Source: Streptomyces eurocidicus (GTDB lineage: Bacteria; Actinomycetota; Actinomycetes; Streptomycetales; Streptomycetaceae). From it: DNA of 64,000 bases. A program made the position numbers and the translations under genes. The stretch's first letter is position 1. Each line of letters opens with the position of its first letter. This document shows, in pieces, positions 7,158-15,443 of this stretch. The stretch is taken from NCBI RefSeq assembly GCF_002891295.1, contig NZ_LGUI01000005.1, positions 248,001 to 312,000 on the forward strand, in the 5' to 3' direction. The notes beneath the pieces were generated by a model, which worked only from the letters and a program-made list of their open reading frames with translations, ran no database searches and was not told the origin of the DNA.

Positions 7158-9731
7158 ATGCTGAGAACAGCCCTGCGCAACGCCCTGGCGCACAAGGCCC
7201 GTCTGGCCATGACCGTCCTCGCGGTCTGCCTGGGTGTCGCGTTCGTCTCCGGCACCCTCGTCTTCGCGGACTCGTCCGCCGCGGCCTACCGCGCGGCCGC
7301 GACCCGGAACTTCGCGGGCGTCGCGGTCACCGTGACCCCGAAGTCCCCGCCGCCGGGGGCCGCCGCGGACCGGTCCGCCGGAGTGCTCGACGACGCCCTC
7401 GCGCGGAAACTGGCCGGCGTCCCCGGCGTCGCCGCCGTACGGCCGTCGGTCGACGGTGTGGCCACCCTGAACGCCTCCGACGGCACTCCGCTGCGAGCCG
7501 ACAAGGCATGGGCGCACCCGGCCGCCGCCTACGTACCCGGCGCGGACGGCAAGGACAGCCGCTATCCGCTGGTCAAGGGGCGCGCCCCCGCGAACAGCGG
7601 CGAAGTGGCCCTGGACAGCGGCACCGCCGCCGCGGGTCACTTCCGTACCGGCGACACGGTCACGCTCGCCGTCGACGGCCCGGTCATGACCAAGCGGCTC
7701 GTCGGCATCGTCACCACCGAGGACTCCCGGGTGACCGCCGGCGGCACCCTCGCCCTGTTCGACAAGGCGACCGCCCAGCACCTGTTCGCGACCCCGGGCC
7801 ACTACACCGGGATCGACCTGTCCGCCGCGGCCGGCACCAACCAAGCCGAGCTCGCCGGCCGGGTCACCGCCGTACTCCCGGCCGACCGCGCGGAGGCCAC
7901 CACCGGCAGCGCCCAGGCCGCCCAGCAGGCGACCAACGTCGAGACCATGACCCGGGGCTACAAGAAGATCCCGATGGTCTTCGCCGGGGTCTCCCTGTTC
8001 ATCGGCTCGTTCCTCATCGTCAACACCTTCACCATGCTCGTCACCCGGCGCAGCCGTGAGATCGCGCTGCTGCGGGCGATCGGCGCCTCGCGCCGCCAGG
8101 TGGTCCGCTCCGTGCTCTGGGAGGCCCTCCTGGTCGGCCTCGCCGCGTCGGCGGCCGGTTTCGTGGCCGGCCTGGGCATCGCCTCCGTGCTGCCCGACAT
8201 CCTGGGCACCAGCGCGGACCCGCTGCCCAGCGGCCCGCTGGTGATCGGGGTACGCCCCGTCGTGGCGGCGCTCGGCGTGGGCGTGGGAGTCACCGTGCTC
8301 GCCGCGTGGCTGCCCGCCCGCAGGGCGGCGAAGGTCGCGCCCGTCGAGGCGATGCGTACGGCCGGACAGCCGCCGTCGACCGCGCGGTCCCGGATCCGCG
8401 CCGTGGTGGGCCTGGCCCTGCTCGCCCTCGGCGCCGGTCTGCTGATCTCGCTCACGGGAGCGAAGGACGCCTCGGAGGCCAACCTGCGGAGCGCGATGTT
8501 CGGCTGCGCCGTCCTCGTCGTCGCCATGGTCGTGCTCGCGCCGCTGCTCGCCGGCCCCGTGATCCGGCTGACCGGACGCCTGACCGGCCGCTTCGGGCTC
8601 ACCGGCCACCTCGCCCGGCAGAACGCGCTGCGCGACCCGCGCCGCACCGCGGCCACCGCATCCGCCCTGATGATCAGCACCGCGCTGGTCGCCGGACTCG
8701 CGGTCCTCGGCAGCTCCACCGGCCAGGCGCTCGACCGGCAGGCCGCGGCCGGCCTCGGCGCCGACTACGTGATCGGCACCCGCACCCCCACGCTCACCGT
8801 CGACCCGGCCGCCGTGCGACGGGTGACCGACACGCCCGGGGTGCGGACGGCGACCGCCGTCACCGACTCCACCGTGCTCCTCGGCGGCAGCAGCAAGGAG
8901 ATCTCCGGCGTCGACCCCGGCACGGTGAAGGACGTCATGAGGCTCGACCTCACCAGCGGCTCCCTCGCGGACCTCGGGCCGGGCCGGATCGCCGTCTCCG
9001 GCACCGTCGCCCGGGAACACGGCGTGCGCGCGGGCGGCAAGATCAACGCCAGCATGGGCACGGGCGGCCCCGGCCGGGAGTTCAAGCAGTACACCGTCGC
9101 GGCCGTCTACAAGGACAACCCCATCGCCAAGGACGTGCTGGGCGCCCGCGCCGAGGTGGCGAAGCACAGCTTCACCCCCGGCTCCGTCCAGCGCGTCCTC
9201 GTCCGCACCGACGGGGGCACGGTCTCCAGGACCATCGAGGACCGGCTGCGCACCGCCGTCGGCGACAACCCGCTGCTGAAGGTGCAGGACCGGAAGGCAA
9301 TCGTCCGCGAGGCCGCCGGCACCGTGGGCGAACTGCTCACCCTGATGTACGGGCTGCTCGTCATCGGCGCCGTGATCTCCGCGCTCGGCATCGTGAACAC
9401 CCTGGCCATGTCGGTCGCCGAACGCACCCGCGAGATCGGCGTGCTGCGCGCCGTCGGCATGGACCGGGCGGGCATCCGGCGGATGATCCGGCTGGAGGCG
9501 GTCACGGTCGCCGCGTTCGGCACGCTCCTCGGCCTGGCGGGCGGTCTGTTCAGCGCCTGGGCGGTCGGCTCGCTGGCCAACGGCGCCATGACGGAGTACT
9601 CGCCGGCCCCGCCGTGGGGGACGCTGCTCCTCGTCTGCCTGCTGTCCCTCGCGATCGGCGCGATCGCGGCCGCCGTCCCGGCCCGCCGGGCAGCCGCCCT
9701 GAGCCCGCTGGAGGCCGTCGCGGACTCCTGA
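7158..9731 (+). CDS. FtsX-family ABC transporter permease
   Basis: An 857-residue permease with the duplicated actinobacterial architecture. An N-terminal membrane anchor (about residues 13-35) is followed by a large extracytoplasmic MacB-like periplasmic core domain, then the first FtsX block near residues 275-415 with the hallmark REIALLRAIGASRRQV. A second half repeats this with a final FtsX block (REIGVLRAVGMDRAGIRRMI). With the upstream ATPase it probably exports or extracts hydrophobic compounds or peptides from the membrane. It ends the regulator-kinase-ATPase-permease operon. Confidence 0.92.
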   Translation: MLRTALRNALAHKARLAMTVLAVCLGVAFVSGTLVFADSSAAAYRAAATRNFAGVAVTVTPKSPPPGAAADRSAGVLDDALARKLAGVPGVAAVRPSVDGVATLNASDGTPLRADKAWAHPAAAYVPGADGKDSRYPLVKGRAPANSGEVALDSGTAAAGHFRTGDTVTLAVDGPVMTKRLVGIVTTEDSRVTAGGTLALFDKATAQHLFATPGHYTGIDLSAAAGTNQAELAGRVTAVLPADRAEATTGSAQAAQQATNVETMTRGYKKIPMVFAGVSLFIGSFLIVNTFTMLVTRRSREIALLRAIGASRRQVVRSVLWEALLVGLAASAAGFVAGLGIASVLPDILGTSADPLPSGPLVIGVRPVVAALGVGVGVTVLAAWLPARRAAKVAPVEAMRTAGQPPSTARSRIRAVVGLALLALGAGLLISLTGAKDASEANLRSAMFGCAVLVVAMVVLAPLLAGPVIRLTGRLTGRFGLTGHLARQNALRDPRRTAATASALMISTALVAGLAVLGSSTGQALDRQAAAGLGADYVIGTRTPTLTVDPAAVRRVTDTPGVRTATAVTDSTVLLGGSSKEISGVDPGTVKDVMRLDLTSGSLADLGPGRIAVSGTVAREHGVRAGGKINASMGTGGPGREFKQYTVAAVYKDNPIAKDVLGARAEVAKHSFTPGSVQRVLVRTDGGTVSRTIEDRLRTAVGDNPLLKVQDRKAIVREAAGTVGELLTLMYGLLVIGAVISALGIVNTLAMSVAERTREIGVLRAVGMDRAGIRRMIRLEAVTVAAFGTLLGLAGGLFSAWAVGSLANGAMTEYSPAPPWGTLLLVCLLSLAIGAIAAAVPARRAAALSPLEAVADS

Positions 9732-9858
9732 CACGCGGCCACCGGCACCACTGCCGTACGGCTGGGACGCCCTCCTGAACAAGGGTTGCGAGGGCGGGCG
9801 TCAGATCTCCGGCGGCCAGTGGCGGAAGCCGGGCATCGCCCGCGCCCGCCAAGGACCC

Positions 9859-9888
9859 CACGGCGGCGGGGACGTCCCCGCCGCCGTG
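9859..9888. terminator. perfect 30-base hairpin between permease and serine hydrolase genes
   Basis: Bases 9859-9888 form a perfect palindrome with arms CACGGCGGCGGGGAC and GTCCCCGCCGCCGTG. It lies 128 bases after the permease stop and before the promoter of the serine hydrolase gene, fitting an intrinsic terminator. There is no U-tract, which is usual in Streptomyces. Confidence 0.6.
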
Positions 9889-10025
9889 CCGTAGCCGGTC
9901 ACCCGGCGTGCGCCGTCCACCGGGCGCCGGGCGCACCCGACACGGGAGAGTTGCTTCGCTTGCGCCGTACCGTGAGCCGGTCGGCTCCCCGGAAGTATGG
10001 GTCCTCCCAGTCGGAGGGAGTTCCC

Positions 10026-11219
10026 ATGACGGCATACACGGTACGGGCGGCCCTTGCCGCCCTCGTCGCCGCGGCCACGCTGGCGGTCGCGGCCGGCCCG
10101 GGCGTCCCGGCGGCAGCGGCGGGTGCGCCCGCCGCTGCCGCCGGGCGCCACGAACAGACCCGGGCCGCCATGGACGCCGCCGTCGCGGGCGGCGTCCCCG
10201 GCGTCCTGGTGCAGGCTCACGACGCGCACGGCACCTGGCGCGCCGCCGCCGGGGTCGCCGACCTCGCCACGCGGCGCCCGCCGCTGCCCGGCGACCGGTT
10301 CCGGGCGGGGAGCATCTCCAAGACCTTCATCGCGACGGTCCTTCTCCAGCTGGCGGCCGAAGGCCGGCTGAGCATGTCGGACACCGTGGAGAAGTGGCTG
10401 CCGGGCACGGTCCGCGGCCACGGCCACGACGGCCGCGAGATCAGCCTCCGGCAGCTCCTCAACCACACCAGCGGCATCTACGACTACACCGAGGACCCCG
10501 CCCTGCACCTCCAGGGCAAGGACTATCTGGCCCACCGCTACGACACCTGGGAACCCGGGCAGCTCGTGGCGGTCGCCATGCGGCACAAGCCGAACTTCGC
10601 CCCCGGGACGAGCTGGGGCTACGGCACGACCGCGTACGTCCTCGCCGCGATGGTCATCGAACGGGTCACCGGCCGCACCTACGCCTCGGAGGCCGAGCGG
10701 CGGATCTTCAGGCCACTCGGGCTGTCCGCCACCGGCCTGCCCGGAACGGACACCCGGATTCCGCACCCGAGCGGGCGGATGTACACCAGATTCCCCGACG
10801 ACCCGGGGCGAACGGTCCACGACATCACGGAGTTCAACCCCTCCTGGGCCTGGTCCGCCGGTGAGATCATCTCCAGCCCCGGCGACCTCGACCGCTTCTA
10901 CGCCGCCCTGATGCGCGGCGAGCTGCTCCCCGCCGCCCAGCTCAAGGAGATGACGACCACGGTCCCCTCACCCGACTTCGGCGACGGCCAGGACGACGGC
11001 CTGGGGATCTTCCGGGCCACGTTGCCCTGCGGCACGGAGGTCTGGGGGCACACGGGCTTCATGCCCGGTTCGCAGAGCGTCGCCTACACCACCCGGGACG
11101 GGCGGCACCGCCTGGTGGTCAACTTCAACACCGACTGGGCCGGCGACACCGACGCGGCCGCGTACGTACTCCTCGCGGAGTTCTGCGGCACGGTCCCGCC
11201 GGCTTCGCCCGGCCGGTGA
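10026..11219 (+). CDS. secreted serine hydrolase of the beta-lactamase / DD-peptidase family
   Basis: A 397-residue protein with a Sec signal peptide (TVRAALAALVAAATLAVAAG, cleavage around AAAAG). The SxxK motif is SISK (Ser96, Lys99). The third motif is HTG at 342-344. The second motif, usually YxN, reads YGT (Tyr199-Gly-Thr201), so the normal Asn is missing. The family includes D-Ala-D-Ala carboxypeptidases of the Streptomyces R61 type, class C beta-lactamases and esterases; the YGT change makes an esterase or amidase plausible. The ATG is preceded by GGAGGGAG. It converges on the erythromycin-esterase-like gene 15 bases later. Confidence 0.88.
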   Translation: MTAYTVRAALAALVAAATLAVAAGPGVPAAAAGAPAAAAGRHEQTRAAMDAAVAGGVPGVLVQAHDAHGTWRAAAGVADLATRRPPLPGDRFRAGSISKTFIATVLLQLAAEGRLSMSDTVEKWLPGTVRGHGHDGREISLRQLLNHTSGIYDYTEDPALHLQGKDYLAHRYDTWEPGQLVAVAMRHKPNFAPGTSWGYGTTAYVLAAMVIERVTGRTYASEAERRIFRPLGLSATGLPGTDTRIPHPSGRMYTRFPDDPGRTVHDITEFNPSWAWSAGEIISSPGDLDRFYAALMRGELLPAAQLKEMTTTVPSPDFGDGQDDGLGIFRATLPCGTEVWGHTGFMPGSQSVAYTTRDGRHRLVVNFNTDWAGDTDAAAYVLLAEFCGTVPPASPGR

Positions 11220-11234
11220 GCGCCGGGCGGGCGG

Positions 11235-12476
11235 TCATCGGCAGGCCGGCCGCCGGGCCGGTCCCCGATCGTCGCGCCGACTCCGCGGGACGTCCTTGAC
11301 GAACACGAGCCCGTCGCTTCCCGCCAGGTGGGCCGGGTCGAGCGGGAAGTAACCGTAGTAAGGGGAGACGCGGGGAGGGGGCGGCGTGTCTTCGAGGGCG
11401 GCCGCCAGTCGGGGGGCGTCCACGACGCAGCTCTCCTCCGGGAGCGCGTACAGGAGTTCCTCGACGGTGCCGGGCGGCGGGGTGTCCACTCCCTGGTGAC
11501 GGATCGTGCCGAGAGCCGTCGCCAGGAAGCCGTACCCGTCGCCCAGGCGGGCGCTCACGATCGCCCCGGCGCTCCACCACTCCAGCCGGTCGCCCATCAG
11601 CATCGCGCTCTTGTTCCGCTGGAGATGGAGGTTGTGGGCGTGGACCAGGGCCGGGCCCCGTTCGGCGACGGCGAGGAGGTTGTCGGCCATCATCCGGTCC
11701 CGCAGACCCACCAGCCGCGCCATACGGGCCGGTGACGTGTCGGCCATCCAGAAGTGGTAGCGCAGCAGACCGACGGCGGTGCGTCCGTACAAGCGCGCCC
11801 GGTCCCAGGCTTCCCGTGACGTCGCCGCGATCAGGTGCGGCGTCTGCGCGTCGAGCAGCGCCACCAGATCGTCGGCGAACAGCCGCAGTTGCCCGGCCCC
11901 GGCCGACCGCCCCACGGACCGGGCGGGGTCCGTCATCACGGCGGGATCGGTCCACCGGTCGTCGGCGCCGAGCAGGCGGTCGAGCGCTTCCCCGGTGCAG
12001 GGGAGCAGGCCGGCGTCCACCCGGGGTGCGAGAAAGCCGTGGAGCGCGGTGAGGGCCTGCCGGGGGCTCGCGGCGCCGGTGATCTCCAGCGGGCCGTCGA
12101 AGCCGGCGAAGCGGAGGCGCTCGGACGCGGGCCGGCCGTCGTTGTGGACGCGCATCCAGCGCACGAGTTCGCGATTGGCCGCGGACGCGCCGAACCCGTG
12201 GCTGAACCCGTGCTCCATGACGTCGTCGAGGGTGCCCGTGCCCGAGGTGACGTAGTCGTCCACGAGCAGGCCCGCCGTGCAGTCGCTCTCGATCGCGATC
12301 GTCCGGTAGCCCTCCTGCTCGACGAGCTGCCGGAAGAGGCCGTTGCGGAGGTCGAGCAAGGTGTCCTCGCCGTGGGTGGGTTCGCCCAGGGCGAGCACCC
12401 GTGGCCGGGCCGGGAACAGCCTCATGACGGCCGCGGCGTCGACGGGGTACGCGGTGTCCTTGATGTCGGTTGCCAT
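11235..12476 (-). CDS. erythromycin esterase family protein
   Basis: A 413-residue protein with the family signatures: an N-terminal LALGEPTHGE segment carrying the catalytic-site His and Glu, AIESDCTAG, and VHAHNLHLQR with a second conserved His. Characterised members open the macrolactone ring of erythromycin by hydrolysis; many family members have other or unknown substrates. I chose ATG 12476 (MATDIKDTAYPV); an upstream in-frame start at 12536 would run through the palindromic operator. It is divergent from a dual-MerR regulator whose putative operator ends three bases from this start codon, so it is likely induced by the regulator's ligand. Confidence 0.85.
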   Translation of the reverse strand: MATDIKDTAYPVDAAAVMRLFPARPRVLALGEPTHGEDTLLDLRNGLFRQLVEQEGYRTIAIESDCTAGLLVDDYVTSGTGTLDDVMEHGFSHGFGASAANRELVRWMRVHNDGRPASERLRFAGFDGPLEITGAASPRQALTALHGFLAPRVDAGLLPCTGEALDRLLGADDRWTDPAVMTDPARSVGRSAGAGQLRLFADDLVALLDAQTPHLIAATSREAWDRARLYGRTAVGLLRYHFWMADTSPARMARLVGLRDRMMADNLLAVAERGPALVHAHNLHLQRNKSAMLMGDRLEWWSAGAIVSARLGDGYGFLATALGTIRHQGVDTPPPGTVEELLYALPEESCVVDAPRLAAALEDTPPPPRVSPYYGYFPLDPAHLAGSDGLVFVKDVPRSRRDDRGPARRPACR

Positions 12477-12479
12477 GCC

Positions 12480-12511
12480 TTCAACGGTATCGTTGAACCT
12501 TCGGTTGAAAC
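12480..12511. promoter_or_regulatory. palindromic operator between esterase and MerR genes
   Basis: TTCAACGGTATCGTTGAA at 12480-12497 is an inverted repeat with 7-base arms (TTCAACG/CGTTGAA) around GTAT. A further half site, GGTTGAAAC, follows at 12503-12511. The site fills the 58-base divergent promoter region and touches the esterase start, fitting a MerR-type operator acting on both genes. Confidence 0.55.
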
Positions 12512-12534
12512 TTTTTCGCGATATCGGCAGGCCC

Positions 12535-13266
12535 ATGGGACAAAACCTTCAAAGCGGTGAGCGGCTCAGACCGATCGACCTGGCGCGCGGGCACGGTCTG
12601 TCCACGCAGGCGGTCAGGAACTACGAGGAGGCCGGCATCCTTCCGGCCGCCGGTCGCACGCCCCACGGCTACCGCACCTACACCCCGCTGCACGCGGGCG
12701 CCCTGCGCGCGTTCCTCGCCCTGGTGCCCGGGCACGGTCACCCGACGGCGACGTCGATCATGCGGGCGGTGAACGAGGGCGCGGTCGACGAGGCGTTCCG
12801 CCTCATCGACGAGAGCCACGTCCAGCTCCTCGACGACCGCCGGACCCTGCGGGCCGTGGAGAGCGCCCTCCGCGACCTGGACACCACCACGGCGCCCGAG
12901 CCGGCGGCGGTATCCGGGCCCGGCGGCACGTTCATCGGGCCGCTGGCGGGGAAGCTCGGAATCCGGCCCGCGACGCTACGGAAGTGGGAGCGCGCCGGGC
13001 TGGTCCGCCCGCGCCGCGACTCGCGGACCGGGTACCGCGTCTACGACGAGCCGGACGTACGGGACGCCCGGCTGACCCACCAGCTCCGGCGGGGCGGCTA
13101 TCTCCTGGAGCAGATCGCCCCGCTGATCACCCAGGTGCGTTCGGCCGGCGGGCTGGAGCCGCTGGAGGCCGCGCTGTGCGACTGGCGCGCCCGCCTGTCC
13201 GCCCGGGGACGGGCGATGCTGACCGGCGCCGCCGAGCTGGAGGCGTATCTCCGCGAACGCGGATGA
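12535..13266 (+). CDS. TioE-type transcriptional regulator with two MerR domains
   Basis: A 243-residue regulator with two MerR-like DNA-binding modules in one chain. The first (about residues 11-80) contains STQAVRNYEEAGILPAAGRTPHGYRTY; the second (about 131-200) contains RPATLRKWERAGLVRPRRDSRTGYRVYDE. This tandem arrangement resembles the TioE family. The ATG lies in GCCCATGGGACAAAAC with a weak ribosome binding site. It is divergent from the erythromycin-esterase-like gene, so it probably senses a drug or metabolite and controls that gene and itself. Confidence 0.85.
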   Translation: MGQNLQSGERLRPIDLARGHGLSTQAVRNYEEAGILPAAGRTPHGYRTYTPLHAGALRAFLALVPGHGHPTATSIMRAVNEGAVDEAFRLIDESHVQLLDDRRTLRAVESALRDLDTTTAPEPAAVSGPGGTFIGPLAGKLGIRPATLRKWERAGLVRPRRDSRTGYRVYDEPDVRDARLTHQLRRGGYLLEQIAPLITQVRSAGGLEPLEAALCDWRARLSARGRAMLTGAAELEAYLRERG

Positions 13267-13400
13267 GACTTCGCTCGCACCGAACCGGACATGATGGGCA
13301 ACCCGCCCTACGGGCAGTGGCTCGCCGACCACCCCGGCATCGCTCCCGGCACTTTCACCGAGGCCGCGACCGCCGCCGACGGGATCGTCGTCAACGGGCA
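13267..13400 (+). pseudogene. relic of an NADP-binding F420-type reductase gene
   Basis: Immediately after the MerR stop, one frame reads DFARTEPDMMGNPPYGQWLA followed by DHPGIAPGTFTEAATAADGIVVN. This matches the segment after the Rossmann glycine motif in NADPH-dependent F420 reductase-like proteins (LARTEPD..GNPPY..W, GTF.EAA...VVNAT). The N-terminal Rossmann motif and the C-terminal half are absent, so it is a decayed fragment about 45 residues long. It overlaps the 3' end of the opposing Ntn hydrolase gene. Confidence 0.6.
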
Positions 13401-14035
13401 TCGACAGCGCCGGCGCCGTCCGGGCCGCCGGTCTCCCCGCGGGTAACGGTCCGCTTCCCGCGGGCCGGCGGCGGCCAGGCCCGTTCCTCGGAACGGTGCT
13501 TGCGCGCGGTGACGTAACTGAACGGCTCGGAGACTCCGGCACTGTGGTGGCCGGCCGCCGAGAGGGCCAGGGCCAGGCGTTCGCGCGGTTTCAGGTCCAG
13601 GCCCGCGGTGGCGTGCAGAGCGCCGAGCGCGAATTCGTCCCCGCAGCCCACGGCCGCGTATCCGTCGGCCGGCTCGGCTATCTGGTAGTCGTCGTGGAGG
13701 GCGAACAGGCGGCCGTGCACCCCGATGAGGAACGTCCCCGCCTTCTCCTGATCGGAGTCCTTGCGCGCCCAGCCGCCGTCCTTGAGGCACTTGCGCAGCT
13801 TGTCGACGAAGACGGTGGTCATGAACCGGTCCAGGTCCCCTCTGGGATTCGGTGCCTTGAACGCGTGATGCAGCAGCTGTCCCATGCGGAAGCTGGTGGT
13901 GAAGCCCATGGCGTAGGGACCGTTCCGGAAGACCTTCGGGTCCAGGCGTACGGTCAGTCTGAGCCCGGCGACACCGGCCGAGTCCCCGCCCAGGTGCACC
14001 CGGCCGTTGTGCACGAGCCCGGCTATCACGGTCAT
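13391..14035 (-). CDS. orphan proteasome/HslV-like Ntn hydrolase
   Basis: A 214-residue protein beginning MTVIAGLVHNGRVHLGGDSA. Removal of Met would expose Thr2 as the N-terminal nucleophile, as in proteasome beta subunits and HslV. The GGDSAG loop (Asp near residue 18) and LDPKVF (a candidate Lys33 equivalent) follow the same layout. No propeptide is present, and no ATPase partner (HslU or proteasomal ATPase) is nearby. The C-terminal 35 residues are basic and low complexity. It might be a self-standing peptidase; the substrate is unknown. Confidence 0.75.
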   Translation of the reverse strand: MTVIAGLVHNGRVHLGGDSAGVAGLRLTVRLDPKVFRNGPYAMGFTTSFRMGQLLHHAFKAPNPRGDLDRFMTTVFVDKLRKCLKDGGWARKDSDQEKAGTFLIGVHGRLFALHDDYQIAEPADGYAAVGCGDEFALGALHATAGLDLKPRERLALALSAAGHHSAGVSEPFSYVTARKHRSEERAWPPPARGKRTVTRGETGGPDGAGAVDAR

Positions 14036-14335
14036 GGTCTCCCCCTCCGATGTCCACCCTTTCGATACTGCGCCCGGGGAAGCGGGCGGAAACCAGCGGC
14101 CCCGGCCCCCTGGGTCGGCGTCCCGGGCCGGCAGCCTCCCCGCGCGGCGTCAACTGGTCCAGGTGCGTGGACAGCACGTGGCGCACCAGCGCTCTGCCGG
14201 ACTGCGCGCCGCCGTCCAGCGACTCGAAGGCGGGAAGAGCGGGGTGCCCCGGTCGCCGCGGCAGGGCGAGCCGCACCGGCCTCTCCGTCGGCTGTCCCCC
14301 GACAGGGGCGGCGGTGGGACCGCCGCCCGCCGCCG
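14036..14335 (-). other. 300-base intergenic region with no confident gene
   Basis: It lies between the Ntn hydrolase start and the stop of the glycine-rich protein gene. The minus strand has an open frame with some GC3 bias (FESLDGGAQSGRALVRHVL) but no start, motif or recognised family. It may be a gene remnant; I call nothing. Confidence 0.4.
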
Positions 14336-15196
14336 TCAGTACGTCAGGACCACACAGCCCGGGTTCCCGGCCTGGCCGGGCTGGCCCTTGAGACGGCTGA
14401 AGTGCCCCGGGGGAATCGGGGGAGTGATGATGTCCCCACCGCCCTGGCCACCGTCCCCGCCACGGCCCGCCCCGGCCGGGCAGGTCGACGGCACGGCGTA
14501 CGGTCGCGCGCCCGCGCCTCCCGCACCGCCCGCCACCCTGGTCCCGACCAGGCCGGAAGCCGAAGCGGCCCCCGGCCTCGACGTGGGCTCGCCGACGCAC
14601 CGGCCCTTGCCGAGACCACTGGTGACATCGGTTCCCACGCCCCCGGCTCCCGGCCCGACATCCAACTGCCCCCGGATACCGGCGGCACCGCCCGCCCCAC
14701 GCGGAGCCCCGGCCGTCTGCTGCCCGTTCGGGAAGTGAACCGTGGACCCGCCCTTGTCCCCGCCGGCTTCGCCGTCGGTCGGACTGAACCAGACCAGAGT
14801 GCCGCCCGCGCCACCCGCGCCACCACCGGCGACGTCGATCGACAGGGTCTCACCGGGGGTGACGTTCAGGGTGCACTGGAAGTAGCCGCCGGCAGCGCCG
14901 CCCGCACCGCCCCCGCCGCCGAACATGGCCGCATCGGGTGTGCCCGGAGCAGCGGTGTCCAGCCCGGCACCCCCGCCCCCGCCGCCGCCCCCGGGACCCA
15001 CGGCCGTCATCACGATCTTCGTGACGCCGGCCGGGACCTTCATTTGCGTGGTCTTCGCCTCACTGAACGTCAGGGTGGTCTTCCCACCCGCAGGAGCCGC
15101 GAACGCCTGCCCCATCGGCAGGACGCCCCCCAGCACCCCCGATGCCACCGCCATCGCCACAACAGCCCGTCGCCGTAACCCGTGCCTCATAGCCAT
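14336..15196 (-). CDS. secreted glycine-rich protein
   Basis: A 286-residue exported protein. The start ATG at 15196 has an AGGGAGGA ribosome binding site and begins a Sec signal (MAMRHGLRRRAVVAMAVASG, cleavage near AFAAPAGG). The mature protein opens with a TTLTFSEAKTTQMKVPAGVT strand-rich segment, then glycine-rich runs such as GPGGGGGGGGAG and GGGGGAGGAAGG interleaved with short polar strands. This layout is common in actinobacterial surface glycine-rich proteins, probably structural or adhesive. Four cysteines in the mature chain may form disulfides. No enzyme motif is seen. Confidence 0.75.
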   Translation of the reverse strand: MAMRHGLRRRAVVAMAVASGVLGGVLPMGQAFAAPAGGKTTLTFSEAKTTQMKVPAGVTKIVMTAVGPGGGGGGGGAGLDTAAPGTPDAAMFGGGGGAGGAAGGYFQCTLNVTPGETLSIDVAGGGAGGAGGTLVWFSPTDGEAGGDKGGSTVHFPNGQQTAGAPRGAGGAAGIRGQLDVGPGAGGVGTDVTSGLGKGRCVGEPTSRPGAASASGLVGTRVAGGAGGAGARPYAVPSTCPAGAGRGGDGGQGGGDIITPPIPPGHFSRLKGQPGQAGNPGCVVLTY

Positions 15197-15356
15197 CTCA
15201 GTCCTCCCTAGTTGGCGTCGAATAGCCCGAATGTACGGATCATGACGGCATACCGGGAGTCGATCATCAGCCATCATTTCCCCACTCGTCCCAAAACGGA
15301 TCTCGGCGCCGTGCACCACGCGCGACCGACCATGCCGGTCGCGCGGCACCGAAATG

Positions 15357-15398
15357 CCTGGGGCCCGGCCCGGAGATGACGCCGGGACGGGCCCCAGG
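15357..15398 (-). terminator. hairpin terminator of the LuxR-type regulator gene
   Basis: Two 17-base arms (15357-15373 and 15382-15398) pair with one mismatch around an 8-base loop. The hairpin lies 46 bases downstream of the LuxR gene stop on the minus strand and before the glycine-rich protein gene. Confidence 0.6.
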
Positions 15399-15443
15399 TG
15401 TGGGGGGTGAGAGGAAGGTACGAGAGGTGGGGTGCCGGAAGGC

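Noticed and set aside
6198..9782. 1194-residue minus-strand ORF opposite the ABC transporter genes
   Set aside because: The plus strand encodes unmistakable ABC ATPase and FtsX motifs; the minus ORF is low-complexity Gly/Arg/Asp sequence typical of shadows.
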